DNA of 64,000 bases from Thalassobius sp050633445 (GCA_050633445.1 JBOEGN010000031.1:10432-74431), one strand, 5' to 3'; positions 45,371 through 54,393 are shown, counted from the stretch's first letter. Program-made: numbers and translations. The notes: generated from the sequence alone by a model not told the origin.

Positions 45371-47521
45371 ATGAGCTCGGGTAAATCGAGCCGCTCTCAT
45401 CGCGCCGCTGGCAAACACGCCCTTCGGGTTGGCGTTTTGGCGATGCTCATGACCTCCAGCGCGGCGCTGGCGCAGGACGTGACGACCTTCAACTTGTACG
45501 GCACTCCGGGCATGATCGACATGCCCACGGCGGAAATGGCGCCTGACGCAACGCTGTCGTCAACCATTTCCTACTTCGGTGGCAACACCCGCAGCACGCT
45601 GACCTTTCAGGTCCTGCCGCGCCTGACCGGGTCATTCCGGTATTCGGCGATCCGGCACCTATACGTGCCAACCTGGACCGACAGCAGCTATTACGACCGC
45701 AGCTTTGATCTGCGATACCAGGTTTGGGACGAGACCAATCTGCGCCCGGCAGTTTCGGTTGGTTTGCAGGATTTCATCGGCACCGGCCTTTATGGTGGCG
45801 AATATATCGTCGCCAGCAAGACCCTTGGCAACCGCCTGCACCTGACTGGTGGTTTGGGGTGGGGCCGTCTGGGCAGCTATGATCCTTTGGGGTCGACCAG
45901 CACCCGCCCGACCGAAATCCTGGGTCAGGGTGGTATCCCCACATATGATCGCTGGTTCCGCGGTGACTTTGCCGCCTTTGGTGGGGTCGCTTACCGGGCC
46001 ACGGACCGCCTGACGCTGAAGGCCGAGTATTCTTCGGACGCGTATGTGCAAGAGACCGACACCACTGGTATCGGGCCGGTGTTCGCAAAGAAATCGCCCT
46101 GGAACTTCGGTGTCGACTATCGGCTGCGCAACGGGACGCAGCTGTCATTCTATCATATGTATGGCTCGGAATTTGGCGCTCAGGTGACGTTCCATGCTAA
46201 TCCCAAGAAATCCAATGCGCCCAGCGGCAGCGAACAGGCCCCCTTGCCGGTCAAGCCGCGCTCGGCGGGTGCCAAGTCAAATCTGGGCTGGCAAAACAAC
46301 GTCGAGCTGGTGCAAGGCCTGCCTACCCGCATGCGCAAATCCTTGGAAAGCCAGGGGTTGATCTACGAGGGCATGACCCTGACCGCCAACACCGCGACGC
46401 TGCGGATGGCCAACAAAACCTACGGCTACGAGCCCGAGGCCGTCGGTCGCGCCGCCCGCACCATGACGCGCATCCTGCCCGGTTCCGTCGAGACCTTTGT
46501 GATCATCCCCGTCGTGCGCGGCATGGCAATGTCGGCGATCACGCTCAAGCGTTCGGATCTTGAGCGGCTGGAAAACGCCCCGGCTGATCAGATGCTGGCC
46601 AAGCTGGGCGTTTCTGATGCGCGCGGCATGGTTCCCCCTCTCGAAGGTGGTATCCAGCAACGTTTGAACTGGTCGATCAGCCCCTACATGCAGCTGAGCG
46701 TGTTTGACCCGGACAACCCTGTCCGCGCGGATTTCGGCATTCGCGCCCGCGCAAAATATCTGATCGCGCCGAATATCATCGCGTCAGGCTCGATCGCGAA
46801 AAAGCTGTCGGGCAACCTGGATTCTGTGACCCGCGCCATCCCCTCGGGTCTGGCCCGCGTGCGCACCGATTACGCCCAATACAGCCAACAAGGCGACCCG
46901 GCCTTGGAACATCTGACGCTTAGCGCCTACGGCCGTCCGGGCAAAAACTTGTACAGCCGTGTTACCGCCGGGTATCTGGAAACCATGTATGCTGGTGTCT
47001 CTGGCGAGGTTCTTTGGAAACCCGTCAACAGCCGCCTGGCCATCGGAGGCGAGCTGAACTGGGTTCGCCCGCGCGACTTTGACCAGCAATTCGGTCTGCG
47101 CAGCCGCGTGACGTCGTCCGGTATCATCCCCGAGCTGAACGGCCATATCTCGGCCTATTACGACATGGGCAATGGCTTTCATGGTCAGTTGGATGTCGGC
47201 AGCTATCTGGCAGGCGATATCGGTGCGACCTTCTCGTTGGATCGTGAATTCGCAAATGGATGGCGCGTTGGGGCCTATGCGACCTTTACCGATGCCAGCA
47301 TCGACGATTTCGGCGAAGGCTCGTTCGACAAAGGTATCCGGGTGACATTGCCGTTTGCCTGGGCGTCGGGCAGACCTTCGCGCACGACCAATACGGTCAC
47401 GATTCAGTCCCTGACCCGCGATGGCGGTGCCCGTCTGAATGTGGGCGATCGCCTTTACCCGATGGTGCGCGATTATCATCAACCCGATCTTGCGCGTGAA
47501 TGGGAGCTTTTCTGGAGATGA
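45371..47521 (+). CDS. yjbH: YjbH-family outer-membrane protein of exopolysaccharide synthesis
   Basis: 716 residues if started at the ATG at 45371 (GGGATGA upstream); an ATG at 45350 is also possible. Signal peptide with the hydrophobic core VGVLAMLMTSSAALA and cleavage before QDVTTF. The mature protein opens with the family's hallmark FNLYGTPGMIDMPTAEM and is rich in alternating amphipathic beta strands (RLTGSFRYSAI, NRLHLTGGLGWGRLG), as expected of an outer-membrane barrel. In E. coli yjbH is the last gene of yjbEFGH, involved in exopolysaccharide production. Here yjbF follows directly with a 4-base overlap. No yjbG is seen between or beside them. Confidence 0.9.
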   Translation: MSSGKSSRSHRAAGKHALRVGVLAMLMTSSAALAQDVTTFNLYGTPGMIDMPTAEMAPDATLSSTISYFGGNTRSTLTFQVLPRLTGSFRYSAIRHLYVPTWTDSSYYDRSFDLRYQVWDETNLRPAVSVGLQDFIGTGLYGGEYIVASKTLGNRLHLTGGLGWGRLGSYDPLGSTSTRPTEILGQGGIPTYDRWFRGDFAAFGGVAYRATDRLTLKAEYSSDAYVQETDTTGIGPVFAKKSPWNFGVDYRLRNGTQLSFYHMYGSEFGAQVTFHANPKKSNAPSGSEQAPLPVKPRSAGAKSNLGWQNNVELVQGLPTRMRKSLESQGLIYEGMTLTANTATLRMANKTYGYEPEAVGRAARTMTRILPGSVETFVIIPVVRGMAMSAITLKRSDLERLENAPADQMLAKLGVSDARGMVPPLEGGIQQRLNWSISPYMQLSVFDPDNPVRADFGIRARAKYLIAPNIIASGSIAKKLSGNLDSVTRAIPSGLARVRTDYAQYSQQGDPALEHLTLSAYGRPGKNLYSRVTAGYLETMYAGVSGEVLWKPVNSRLAIGGELNWVRPRDFDQQFGLRSRVTSSGIIPELNGHISAYYDMGNGFHGQLDVGSYLAGDIGATFSLDREFANGWRVGAYATFTDASIDDFGEGSFDKGIRVTLPFAWASGRPSRTTNTVTIQSLTRDGGARLNVGDRLYPMVRDYHQPDLAREWELFWR

Positions 47522-48198
47522 GCCGCTTGTCCTTTGTAAAACGACCCGCCCTGGCGTGCTTGGCCGCTTTGATGATCGCAGGATGTTCGAACGCCAGTTC
47601 GGAACTGAACCTTAAGAGCGCGCTTAAATCGGTATTCAACCGGAGTGAAAATACGCAGGCCGCAGCCCCGGCAAAAGTCGACATCAACACTATTTTGCGG
47701 CAAACGGCCCCGGCCTCTTTGGTGCTTGTGAACCTGACAGACCACGACAACATTTCGGCCTTGATGCTGGAAATCGAGTCAAACGGCGGTTTCCGCACCT
47801 ATGGCACCGCAGCCAAACAGAGCGTAACCTTTCGGAACGGCCTGATTACCTCCACGCGTGGCTTGGGCGACGATCTTATGGCCTCGATCAGTGGGGACAG
47901 CCGGGCGCTGATCCGCGCCCGCCGTGCTGGTACAGGCACTCGTGTGATGGATCATGTAAACGGCGCTGGCGAGCTGCTTCGTCAGACCTTTTCCTGCGAA
48001 ACTTTCGTGACAGGGTCCGGTCGCGTCAAGCAAGGCGCCGTCAACGCGGCGACGACCGAGCTGACCGAAAACTGCGCCTCTGCGCAGAACAAATTCACCA
48101 ATGTCTATCAGATCAGCGGGTCTGGTATGATCCTCAGCTCGACCCAATGGATCGGGCCCGGCGCGGGTTATGTCGAGGTCAAAGTCCTTCGACCTTGA
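47518..48198 (+). CDS. yjbF: YjbF/GfcB-family lipoprotein
   Basis: 226 residues. The ATG at 47518 overlaps the yjbH stop (ATGA). Lipoprotein signal peptide with basic start MSRLSFVKR, hydrophobic core and lipobox LMIAGC, so it is lipid-anchored, likely in the outer membrane. The rest (LEIESNGGFRTYGTAAKQSVTFRNGLITSTRGLGDDLM) matches the GfcB/YmcC/YjbF family associated with capsule or exopolysaccharide export. It works with YjbH. Followed by a strong terminator at 48221. Confidence 0.88.
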   Translation: MSRLSFVKRPALACLAALMIAGCSNASSELNLKSALKSVFNRSENTQAAAPAKVDINTILRQTAPASLVLVNLTDHDNISALMLEIESNGGFRTYGTAAKQSVTFRNGLITSTRGLGDDLMASISGDSRALIRARRAGTGTRVMDHVNGAGELLRQTFSCETFVTGSGRVKQGAVNAATTELTENCASAQNKFTNVYQISGSGMILSSTQWIGPGAGYVEVKVLRP

Positions 48199-48220
48199 TG
48201 ACCTAACTCGTTCAAACACA

Positions 48221-48250
48221 AAAGGCGGCCCTGCTTGGCCGCCTTTTTTT
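48221..48250 (+). terminator. Rho-independent terminator of yjbH-yjbF
   Basis: AAAGGCGGCC and GGCCGCCTTT form a perfect stem around a 6-base loop, followed by a run of seven T. It begins 23 bases after the yjbF stop. Confidence 0.9.
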
Positions 48251-48286
48251 GTTCAGGTGTCTTTTCGAAAGCAACCCTCAGACATG

Positions 48287-48315
48287 AAAAAAGGCACGAG
48301 ATCCCTCGTGCCTTT
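48287..48315 (-). terminator. Rho-independent terminator for the small exported protein gene
   Basis: AAGGCACGAG and CTCGTGCCTT pair around a 4-base loop. On the minus strand it ends in TTTTTT. It stands 28 bases downstream of the 64-residue gene. Confidence 0.85.
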
Positions 48316-48342
48316 TCCCGAATTTTTTTGACGCAAGCGAAC

Positions 48343-48537
48343 TTAGGAGTCGCCAGCAGCCGCGATGCCGATGATCAGGATAGCGGCGCCAACAGCGGCC
48401 AAAGCCGAAGACTCACCCACGGCCAGGCTGGCCTGAGTCGAGACGAAGGGATCGTCGTTGGTTGCGGTGTCAGCAACAGCCGGAGCGGCCGAAGCCAGTG
48501 CCAGAGCGGCAGCGGCGGCAATGGTAAATTTTTTCAT
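48343..48537 (-). CDS. Small exported Ala-rich protein, possible YjbE equivalent
   Basis: 64 residues. MKKFTIAAAAALALASAAPAVA is a clear signal peptide, cleaved before DTATND. The mature ~42 residues carry a hydrophobic Ala/Gly/Ile segment (SALAAVGAAILIIGIAAAGDS). E. coli YjbE is likewise a very short, signal-peptide-bearing Ala/Ser/Gly-rich protein, and this gene sits next to yjbF, so it may be the YjbE equivalent although it is transcribed convergently. It has its own terminator, and GGAGAGAC lies upstream of the ATG, suggesting strong monocistronic expression. Confidence 0.75.
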   Translation of the reverse strand: MKKFTIAAAAALALASAAPAVADTATNDDPFVSTQASLAVGESSALAAVGAAILIIGIAAAGDS

Positions 48538-48728
48538 AATGTCTCTCCAACATCCAGAATGAGATGACTCGGGAAACCCGGTCTCACTCCTTTTCTCACA
48601 TCAATTCCAAAAAGAAAACCTACTTGCTGCAGAGCGGCACGAAAATTGACGGATTTTCGCTGATTTGCCTATGGATTGCTCCAAAATCGCAACAGTTGGG
48701 CCCGATTCACCCGCTTAAGGCGAGTAAA

Positions 48729-49826
48729 TCAGGTGTTAAACAAGAAATGCATGACATCGCCGTCCTGCACCACATAGCCCTTACCCTCGGCCCGCAGCTT
48801 GCCAGTTTCACGGGCTTTGGCCTCGCCACCACAAGAAATATAGTCATCATAGGCTATGGTTTCGGCCCGGATAAAGCCCTTTTCGAAGTCACCATGGATG
48901 ACGCCTGCGGCTTGCGGCGCTTGCGTTCCGACGCGAATCGTCCAGGCGCGGGCCTCTTTGGGGCCGACGGTGAAGTAGGTTTCCAGGTGCAGCAGCTCGT
49001 AACCCGCGCGGATCAGACGATCCAGGCCCGCCTCTTCCAGCCCCATCTCCTCGAGGAACATGGTGGCTTCATCCTCGTCCAGCTGGCTGATCTCTTCTTC
49101 GATCTGGGCCGAGATGATCACGTGCGAATTGCCCTGCTCGGCTGCCATCGCTGCGACCTTGGCCGAGAATTCATTCCCCTCGGCGGCCTCAGCCTCGCCG
49201 ACATTGCAGACATACAGAACCGGTTTGGTGGTCAGCAGTTGCAACTGGCCCCAGGTTTTGCGGTCGTCGGCATCCACTTCGACCAGACGTGCAGGTTTGC
49301 CGTCTTCCAGCATCTCTTGGGCCGCGGCCAGCAGGCGATCCTGATCTTTGGCCTCTTTGTCGTTGCCCTTCAGCTTGCGCACCAGATTGGCGCGGCGCTT
49401 TTCGATGGATTCCAGATCGGCCAGCATCAGCTCGGTCTCGATGGTATCGGCATCCGCCACGGGATCAACGCGCCCGTCCACATGGGTCACGTCGCCATCT
49501 TCGAAACAACGCAGCACATGAGCGATCGCGTCGGTTTCGCGGATGTTAGCCAGGAATTGGTTGCCCAGGCCCTCGCCCTTCGAGGCCCCTTTGACCAGAC
49601 CGGCGATATCAACAAAGGTCATCCGGGTCGGGATGATCTGCTTGGAGCCTGCAATCTCGGCCAGGGTATCCAGGCGCGCATCGGGCACGGCCACATCACC
49701 GACGTTCGGCTCAATCGTACAGAAAGGAAAATTCGCTGCCTGCGCCGCAGCCGTTTTCGTCAACGCATTGAACAGGGTCGATTTGCCTACATTCGGCAGC
49801 CCGACAATACCCATCTTGAAACCCAT
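48729..49826 (-). CDS. ychF: Redox-regulated ATPase YchF (Obg-like)
   Basis: 365 residues, normal length. P-loop GLPNVGKST at residues 8-16, switch II DIAGLVKGAS, and the altered specificity region VCNVGE in place of the GTPase NKxD, the mark of the ATP-preferring OLA1/YchF branch. C-terminal TGS-type domain (EARAWTIRVGTQAPQAAGVIH). It binds ribosomes and acts in stress and translation control. The start is preceded by GGAGG. Alone, divergent from trpA. Confidence 0.95.
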   Translation of the reverse strand: MGFKMGIVGLPNVGKSTLFNALTKTAAAQAANFPFCTIEPNVGDVAVPDARLDTLAEIAGSKQIIPTRMTFVDIAGLVKGASKGEGLGNQFLANIRETDAIAHVLRCFEDGDVTHVDGRVDPVADADTIETELMLADLESIEKRRANLVRKLKGNDKEAKDQDRLLAAAQEMLEDGKPARLVEVDADDRKTWGQLQLLTTKPVLYVCNVGEAEAAEGNEFSAKVAAMAAEQGNSHVIISAQIEEEISQLDEDEATMFLEEMGLEEAGLDRLIRAGYELLHLETYFTVGPKEARAWTIRVGTQAPQAAGVIHGDFEKGFIRAETIAYDDYISCGGEAKARETGKLRAEGKGYVVQDGDVMHFLFNT

Positions 49827-50020
49827 CTGCGGCCTCCGTGTGATCAGATGTCTGATCCGTTAAATATCCAGTTGGCCGCTCTTAGAACGCGCAAGCCTGC
49901 ATGGCAAGGCCGCGTACCCTGCCCTCCCCCATGGAAATTGCGCTTTTCGCGCGTTCCAGCCATTGAGTTCCGTCCCCATTTGCGGCACATCGGGGCGAAC
50001 GACAGAATGGGGATCCCGGT

Positions 50021-50812
50021 ATGACACGCATCGACGCCAAGTTCGCCGAGTTGAACGCAGCAGGCAAGAAAGCCTTCGTCGCCTATATCATGGCGGGCGA
50101 CCCCAACTACGACACCTCTTTAGAAGTGCTGAAGGGTCTGCCCGAAGCCGGCGTTGACGTGATCGAGCTGGGCCTGCCCTTTACCGACCCCATGGCCGAT
50201 GGTCCCACCATCCAGCTGGCCGGTCAGCGCGCGCTGGAGGCCGGACAGACCCTGCAAAAGACGCTGGATATGGCGACGGATTTCCGCAAGGGCGACGATA
50301 CGACCCCGATCGTTCTGATGGGCTACTATAACCCGATCTTCAATCGCGGCGTTGATCAGTTTCTGGTGGACGCAAAAGAGGCCGGCATCGACGGCTTGAT
50401 CGTCGTGGACCTGCCCCCCGAGGAAGACGACGAGCTGTGCATCCCCGCGCAAAAGGCCGGGCTGAACTTTATCCGTCTGGCCACGCCGACCACGGATGAT
50501 GAGCGCCTTCCGACCGTGCTGCAAAACACCAGCGGCTTTGTCTATTACGTTTCGATCACTGGCATCACCGGCGCCGCTGCGGCTCAATCCGCCGACGTCG
50601 CCCCCGAGGTCGCGCGTATCAAAGCCAAAACCGACCTTCCAGTGATTGTGGGCTTCGGCATCCGCACCCCTGACACATCCGAATCCATCGCCAGCGTTGC
50701 CGACGGCTGCGTCGTCGGTTCAGCAATCGTCGGAGAAATCGCCTCGGGCAAACCCGTAAGCGACGTCCTGAGCTTCGTCAAATCCCTGGCCGACGGCGCC
50801 CACCGCGCCTAA
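50021..50812 (+). CDS. trpA: Tryptophan synthase alpha subunit
   Basis: 263 residues. Cleaves indole-3-glycerol phosphate to indole and glyceraldehyde 3-phosphate; indole passes to TrpB. Active-site glutamate in VIELGLPFTDP and aspartate in the same segment, then the phosphate-binding GFGIRTPD and GSAIV near the end. The C-terminus is complete. Unlike the enteric trp operon, trpA is separated from trpB (about 4.5 kb away on the other strand), as is common in Rhodobacterales. Confidence 0.95.
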   Translation: MTRIDAKFAELNAAGKKAFVAYIMAGDPNYDTSLEVLKGLPEAGVDVIELGLPFTDPMADGPTIQLAGQRALEAGQTLQKTLDMATDFRKGDDTTPIVLMGYYNPIFNRGVDQFLVDAKEAGIDGLIVVDLPPEEDDELCIPAQKAGLNFIRLATPTTDDERLPTVLQNTSGFVYYVSITGITGAAAAQSADVAPEVARIKAKTDLPVIVGFGIRTPDTSESIASVADGCVVGSAIVGEIASGKPVSDVLSFVKSLADGAHRA

Positions 50813-51052
50813 ACTCTTCTTGAATTGAGCGCGCTGCCGCGCGCACACGATATCTCGTCATCGGCCTTCGGCCGTTTCCGCGGGAATTGGTTATTTATGC
50901 CAAGAAGAAGCCGCTTCTGCTTTTTCCAAATATCCCGGGGGAGCGCCAAAGGCGCGGGGGCAGAGCCCCATAAACTGCTCTAACGTGCCGAGAGCTTTCG
51001 TTGTCCTGAATGACGTCATGCCCCACGCGGATTTACATTGCCCTTCATGCCT
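50813..51052. repeat. Intergenic region with hairpins and a Roseobacter-type intergenic repeat
   Basis: Small hairpins follow trpA: CGGCC-TTC-GGCCG near 50863-50875, and AGAAG-CCG-CTTCT at 50906-50918 followed by GCTTTTT, a possible terminator. From 50927 the text CCAAATATCCCGGGGGAG, then GCGCC-AAA-GGCGC, then GGGGC-AGA-GCCCC (50957-50969) matches a dyad-rich motif I recall from many Rhodobacteraceae intergenic regions. No gene was seen. Confidence 0.5.
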
Positions 51053-51081
51053 CATATTGGTAAATATTTCTCACCAATATG
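51053..51081. promoter_or_regulatory. Perfect inverted repeat before lldD-like gene, candidate operator
   Basis: CATATTGGT (51053-51061) and ACCAATATG (51073-51081), 9-bp perfect arms 11 bases apart. The ATTGGT/ACCAAT halves resemble those used by GntR-family regulators of lactate/pyruvate genes, though the spacing is wider than the 3 bases of the PdhR box. The right arm contains an ATG that is an alternative start of the gene. Confidence 0.5.
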
Positions 51082-51099
51082 AGCAAAAAGGCCAGATTC

Positions 51100-52263
51100 A
51101 TGCCTGTGATCACCTGTATCGACGACCTCAAGCGTCTATATGAACGCCGCGCGCCACGGATGTTCTATGACTATGCCGAAAGCGGCAGTTGGACCGAACA
51201 GACCTTTCGCGAGAACACCAGAGATTTCGATCTGATCAGGCTGCGGCAGCGCGTGGCGGTGGATATGTCGGGACGCTCGACAGCGACGCAGATGATCGGG
51301 CAGGACGTGTCTTTGCCCGTGGCGCTGGCGCCGGTGGGGTTAACCGGGATGCAATGCGCTGACGGAGAGATCAAGGCCGCCCGCGCCGCCGAGGCCTTTG
51401 GGGTGCCGTTTACGCTGTCCACCATGTCGATTAACTCGATCGAGGATGTGGCCGAGGCGACGACAAAACCCTTTTGGTTTCAACTATATACGATGAAGGA
51501 TCAGGATTACCTGCGCCGTCTGATTGACCGCGCCAAGGCGGCGAAATGCTCAGCGCTGGTGATCACACTGGACCTGCAAATACTGGGGCAGCGGCATAAG
51601 GATCTGAAAAACGGGCTGTCTGCGCCGCCCAAGCTGACCCCTGCCACAATCGCCAATCTGATGACGAAATGGCGCTGGGGGATTGGCATGCTGGGCGCGA
51701 AACGGCGGCATTTCGGCAATGTTGTGGGCCATGTCGAGGGGATTTCGGACGCGGCTGATCTGGGCGCCTGGACGGCCGAGCAGTTCGACCCAACGCTGGA
51801 CTGGGGCAAGATTGCCGCCATCAAGGAAATGTGGGGCGGGCCGGTGATCCTCAAGGGGATTCTGGACGCCGAGGACGCGAAGATGGCGCTGCAGGTCGGC
51901 GCGGATGCGATCATTGTGTCGAACCACGGAGGCCGGCAATTGGACGGGGCGATCAGCTCGATCAAGGCGTTGCCATCGATTTTGGAGGCCGTTGGCGATC
52001 AAATCGAGGTGCATCTGGACAGCGGCATCCGCTCGGGTCAGGACATCCTCAAGGCCGTCGCCATGGGCGCCAAGGGCACCTATATCGGGCGCTCGTTCAT
52101 CTATGGGCTGGGCGCGATGGGCCAGGCGGGCGTCACCAAGGCGCTGGAGGTGCTGCACAAGGAATTCGACACTTCGATGGCGCTGTGCGGACGTCGCCAG
52201 GTGGCGGATCTGGATCGCTCCATCCTGATGATTCCACAGGATTTCGAGGGGCGTTGGCAGTAA
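51100..52263 (+). CDS. lldD: FMN-dependent alpha-hydroxy-acid dehydrogenase (L-lactate dehydrogenase type)
   Basis: 387 residues from the ATG at 51100, preceded by AAGGCC; the ATG at 51079 lies inside an inverted repeat and has no ribosome binding site. TIM-barrel FMN enzyme: N-terminal RAPRMFYDYAESGSW, ALAPVGLTGMQ, WFQLYTMKD, KGI for the FMN lysine, and the catalytic His/Arg in SNHGGRQLDG, then DSGIRSGQDILKA. Members oxidise L-lactate, glycolate, mandelate or similar acids, passing electrons to the respiratory chain or O2. The L-lactate assignment is the most probable by similarity but is not proven. It stands alone with its own terminator-like hairpin. Confidence 0.85.
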   Translation: MPVITCIDDLKRLYERRAPRMFYDYAESGSWTEQTFRENTRDFDLIRLRQRVAVDMSGRSTATQMIGQDVSLPVALAPVGLTGMQCADGEIKAARAAEAFGVPFTLSTMSINSIEDVAEATTKPFWFQLYTMKDQDYLRRLIDRAKAAKCSALVITLDLQILGQRHKDLKNGLSAPPKLTPATIANLMTKWRWGIGMLGAKRRHFGNVVGHVEGISDAADLGAWTAEQFDPTLDWGKIAAIKEMWGGPVILKGILDAEDAKMALQVGADAIIVSNHGGRQLDGAISSIKALPSILEAVGDQIEVHLDSGIRSGQDILKAVAMGAKGTYIGRSFIYGLGAMGQAGVTKALEVLHKEFDTSMALCGRRQVADLDRSILMIPQDFEGRWQ

Positions 52264-52285
52264 CCCAAACCGCAGACGAAATGCA

Positions 52286-52313
52286 AAAAGCCCCTTATGA
52301 AAAAGGGTCTTTT
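52286..52313 (+). terminator. Probable terminator after lldD-like gene
   Basis: AAAAG-C-CCCTT and AAGGG-T-CTTTT arms form a hairpin with one mismatch, beginning 23 bases after the stop. The trailing T-run is short. Confidence 0.5.
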
Positions 52314-52401
52314 CAAAGCATGAAGACTGGTTTATACGCGCGACTTCATGTGGGGATACAGCCTTGGAGGATCCCCCGAACCCATAGCTAGGAGAAATAC
52401 T

Positions 52402-53037
52402 ATGGCTGGAGAAATTCCTGACCTCAACGCTGAGGTCCGCACGGGGACAGGCAAGGGCGCCGCTCGTCAGGCACGTCGCGCGGGCAAAGTGCCCGGAATC
52501 GTTTTTGGTGGCGACGCAGAACCGCTGCCTATTAGCGTTCCGTTCAACGAACTGTTCAAACGCCTGAAAGCCGGTCGCTTTAAATCGACCCTGTTCAACA
52601 TGAAAGTTGAAGGCCAGGAAGATGTTCGCGTGATCTGCCGCGACGTCCAGCGGGACGTTGTCAAAGACCTGCCGACCCACGTCGACTTCATGCGTCTGCG
52701 TCGCACCTCGCGCATCAACCTGTTCATCCACGTTGATTTCGTGAACCAGGAAACCTGCCCCGGCATCAAAAAGGGCGGCGTGCTGACCATCGTGCGCCCC
52801 GAAGTTGAGCTGGAAGTGCTGGCCGGTGAGATCCCTGATCACATCACCGTTGACCTGGCGAACGCCGAAGTTGGCGACGTGCTGCACATCAGCGACGTGA
52901 CCCTGCCCGAAGGCGCCAAGCCGACCATCGACCGTGACTTCGTCATCGCGAATGTCTCGGCTCCGTCGGGTCTGCGTTCGGAAGAGAACGAAGGCGACGA
53001 AGGCGAAGCTGAAGAAGTCGCAGCCGCAGAAGAATAA
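52402..53037 (+). CDS. rplY: 50S ribosomal protein L25/general stress protein Ctc
   Basis: 211 residues from the ATG at 52402, with AGGAGA upstream; an extension to 52348 is rejected. Long (CTC-type) L25: N-terminal 5S-rRNA-binding domain (KGAARQARRAGKVPGIVFGG) followed by the TL5-type C-terminal beta domain (GGVLTIVRPEVELEVLAGEIPDHI) and an acidic tail. It binds 5S rRNA in the large subunit. It is followed by pth 126 bases later, a common pairing in bacteria, though a terminator lies between. Confidence 0.95.
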   Translation: MAGEIPDLNAEVRTGTGKGAARQARRAGKVPGIVFGGDAEPLPISVPFNELFKRLKAGRFKSTLFNMKVEGQEDVRVICRDVQRDVVKDLPTHVDFMRLRRTSRINLFIHVDFVNQETCPGIKKGGVLTIVRPEVELEVLAGEIPDHITVDLANAEVGDVLHISDVTLPEGAKPTIDRDFVIANVSAPSGLRSEENEGDEGEAEEVAAAEE

Positions 53038-53072
53038 TCTGCGCTGCACCCCGCATTTGGGGGACAGTATCG

Positions 53073-53098
53073 GGCGCGGCCTTCGGGTCGCGCCTTTT
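53073..53098 (+). terminator. Rho-independent terminator of rplY
   Basis: GGCGCGGCC and GGTCGCGCC pair (one G-T wobble) around a TTCG loop, followed by TTTT. It is 36 bases after the stop. Confidence 0.75.
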
Positions 53099-53163
53099 GC
53101 ATTTGATAGACATTCCCGGCGCATGGCCCTACCCTGCCCGCGTCCGAAACAGGGGTGAACGAC

Positions 53164-53838
53164 ATGCAGCTTTGGGTCGGCCTGGGCAATCCTGGCACGA
53201 AATACGCAGGTAACCGGCACAATATCGGCTTCATGGTCCTGGACCGGATCGCCGAGGATCACGGGTTTGCGCCCTGGCGCTCGAAATTTCAGGGTCAGCT
53301 GACCGAAGGCCGTTTGGGCCGCGAAAAAGTGCTGCTGCTAAAGCCCGAGACCTTTATGAACCTGTCCGGTCAATCCGTGGGCGAGGCGATGCGGTTTTTC
53401 AAACTGACCCCGGATGACGTCACCGTTTTTCATGACGAACTGGATCTGGCCCCCGGCAAATGCCGCGTGAAGCAGGGGGGCGGCCATGCGGGCCATAACG
53501 GGCTGCGCTCGATCCATCAGCATATCGGAGCTGACTACGCCCGCGTTCGGCTTGGCATCGGGCATCCGGGGCATAAGGACCGCGTTTCGGGCTATGTTCT
53601 GGCGGATTTCGCCAAGGCCGATCAAAACTGGCTAGACGATCTGCAACGCGGCATCAGCGATGGCGCCGCCAAGCTGGCGGAGGATGATAGCTCGCGCTTT
53701 CTGAATGCGGTCGCACAGCGCACGGCCCCGCCACGCTCTTCGAAATCCAAGCCTAAGTCTGAGCCAAAACCTGCCCCAGAAACCCCGCCCGAGGACACGC
53801 GCAGCGCCATGCAAAAGCTGATGGACAAGTTCAGCTAA
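53164..53838 (+). CDS. pth: Peptidyl-tRNA hydrolase
   Basis: 224 residues from the ATG at 53164 (AGGGG upstream; a GTG three codons earlier is not used). Family core complete: GLGNPGTKYAGNRHNIGF with the catalytic His, FHDELDL with the catalytic Asp, and GGGHAGHNGLRS. It releases tRNA from peptidyl-tRNA that dropped off ribosomes. The last ~40 residues are a Pro/Lys-rich extension (SSKSKPKSEPKPAPETPPE) beyond the usual enzyme end, frequent in this bacterial group. Follows rplY. Confidence 0.95.
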   Translation: MQLWVGLGNPGTKYAGNRHNIGFMVLDRIAEDHGFAPWRSKFQGQLTEGRLGREKVLLLKPETFMNLSGQSVGEAMRFFKLTPDDVTVFHDELDLAPGKCRVKQGGGHAGHNGLRSIHQHIGADYARVRLGIGHPGHKDRVSGYVLADFAKADQNWLDDLQRGISDGAAKLAEDDSSRFLNAVAQRTAPPRSSKSKPKSEPKPAPETPPEDTRSAMQKLMDKFS

Positions 53839-53908
53839 CTCTTGCGGGGCAGGCCCTGCCTATGCTCCACTGGGCGCAAATGGCCCCCTGCCGGCATCGG
53901 AGCGAGAA

Positions 53909-54289
53909 ATGGAAAAATTCCCGTCTATCAACGTCTTGGGGCGCCCTCTTAAATCTTGCTCTGAAGATCCGTTAACGGGGTATTTCCGTGATGGCCATTG
54001 CAACACCTGCGCCCAGGACAGCGGCAGCCACACGGTTTGCGCGGTGATGACGGACGAATTTCTGGCCTACTCGAAATATGTCGGCAACGATCTTAGTACA
54101 CCGCGTCTCGAACTCGGGTTTGCAGGCCTGAAAGCGGGCGATCAATGGTGCCTATGCGCCGCGCGTTTTTTGCAAGCGCATGACGAGGGCTGCGCGCCCA
54201 AGGTCAATCTTGCCGCGACCCACGTGACCGCTTTGGACATCGTGCGACTGGAAGTGCTGCAAGAGCACGCGATGGACCCTGATTGCTGA
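53909..54289 (+). CDS. DUF2237 family protein
   Basis: 126 residues; matches the family along its whole length: NVLGRPLKSCSEDPLTGYFRDG, the cysteine-bearing GHCNTCAQDSGSHTVCAVMT, FLAYSKYVGNDLSTP and GDQWCLCAARF. Function unknown; the conserved cysteines could bind metal. The ATG is preceded by GGAGCGAG. It lies 70 bases after pth and may be co-transcribed with it. Confidence 0.9.
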   Translation: MEKFPSINVLGRPLKSCSEDPLTGYFRDGHCNTCAQDSGSHTVCAVMTDEFLAYSKYVGNDLSTPRLELGFAGLKAGDQWCLCAARFLQAHDEGCAPKVNLAATHVTALDIVRLEVLQEHAMDPDC

Positions 54290-54393
54290 GTTTTCCACAA
54301 ATTATCGTGTATAAATCACGATCCGGTCTAATTCTGTGGATAACTGCGCGCCGAAGGTCGGGAATTTGATAGGTGTTCGATCCCGGAAATAGA

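Noticed and set aside
52348..52401. Upstream extension of rplY
   Set aside because: The consensus AGGAGA and the conserved MAGEIPDLNAEVR start place the start at 52402.
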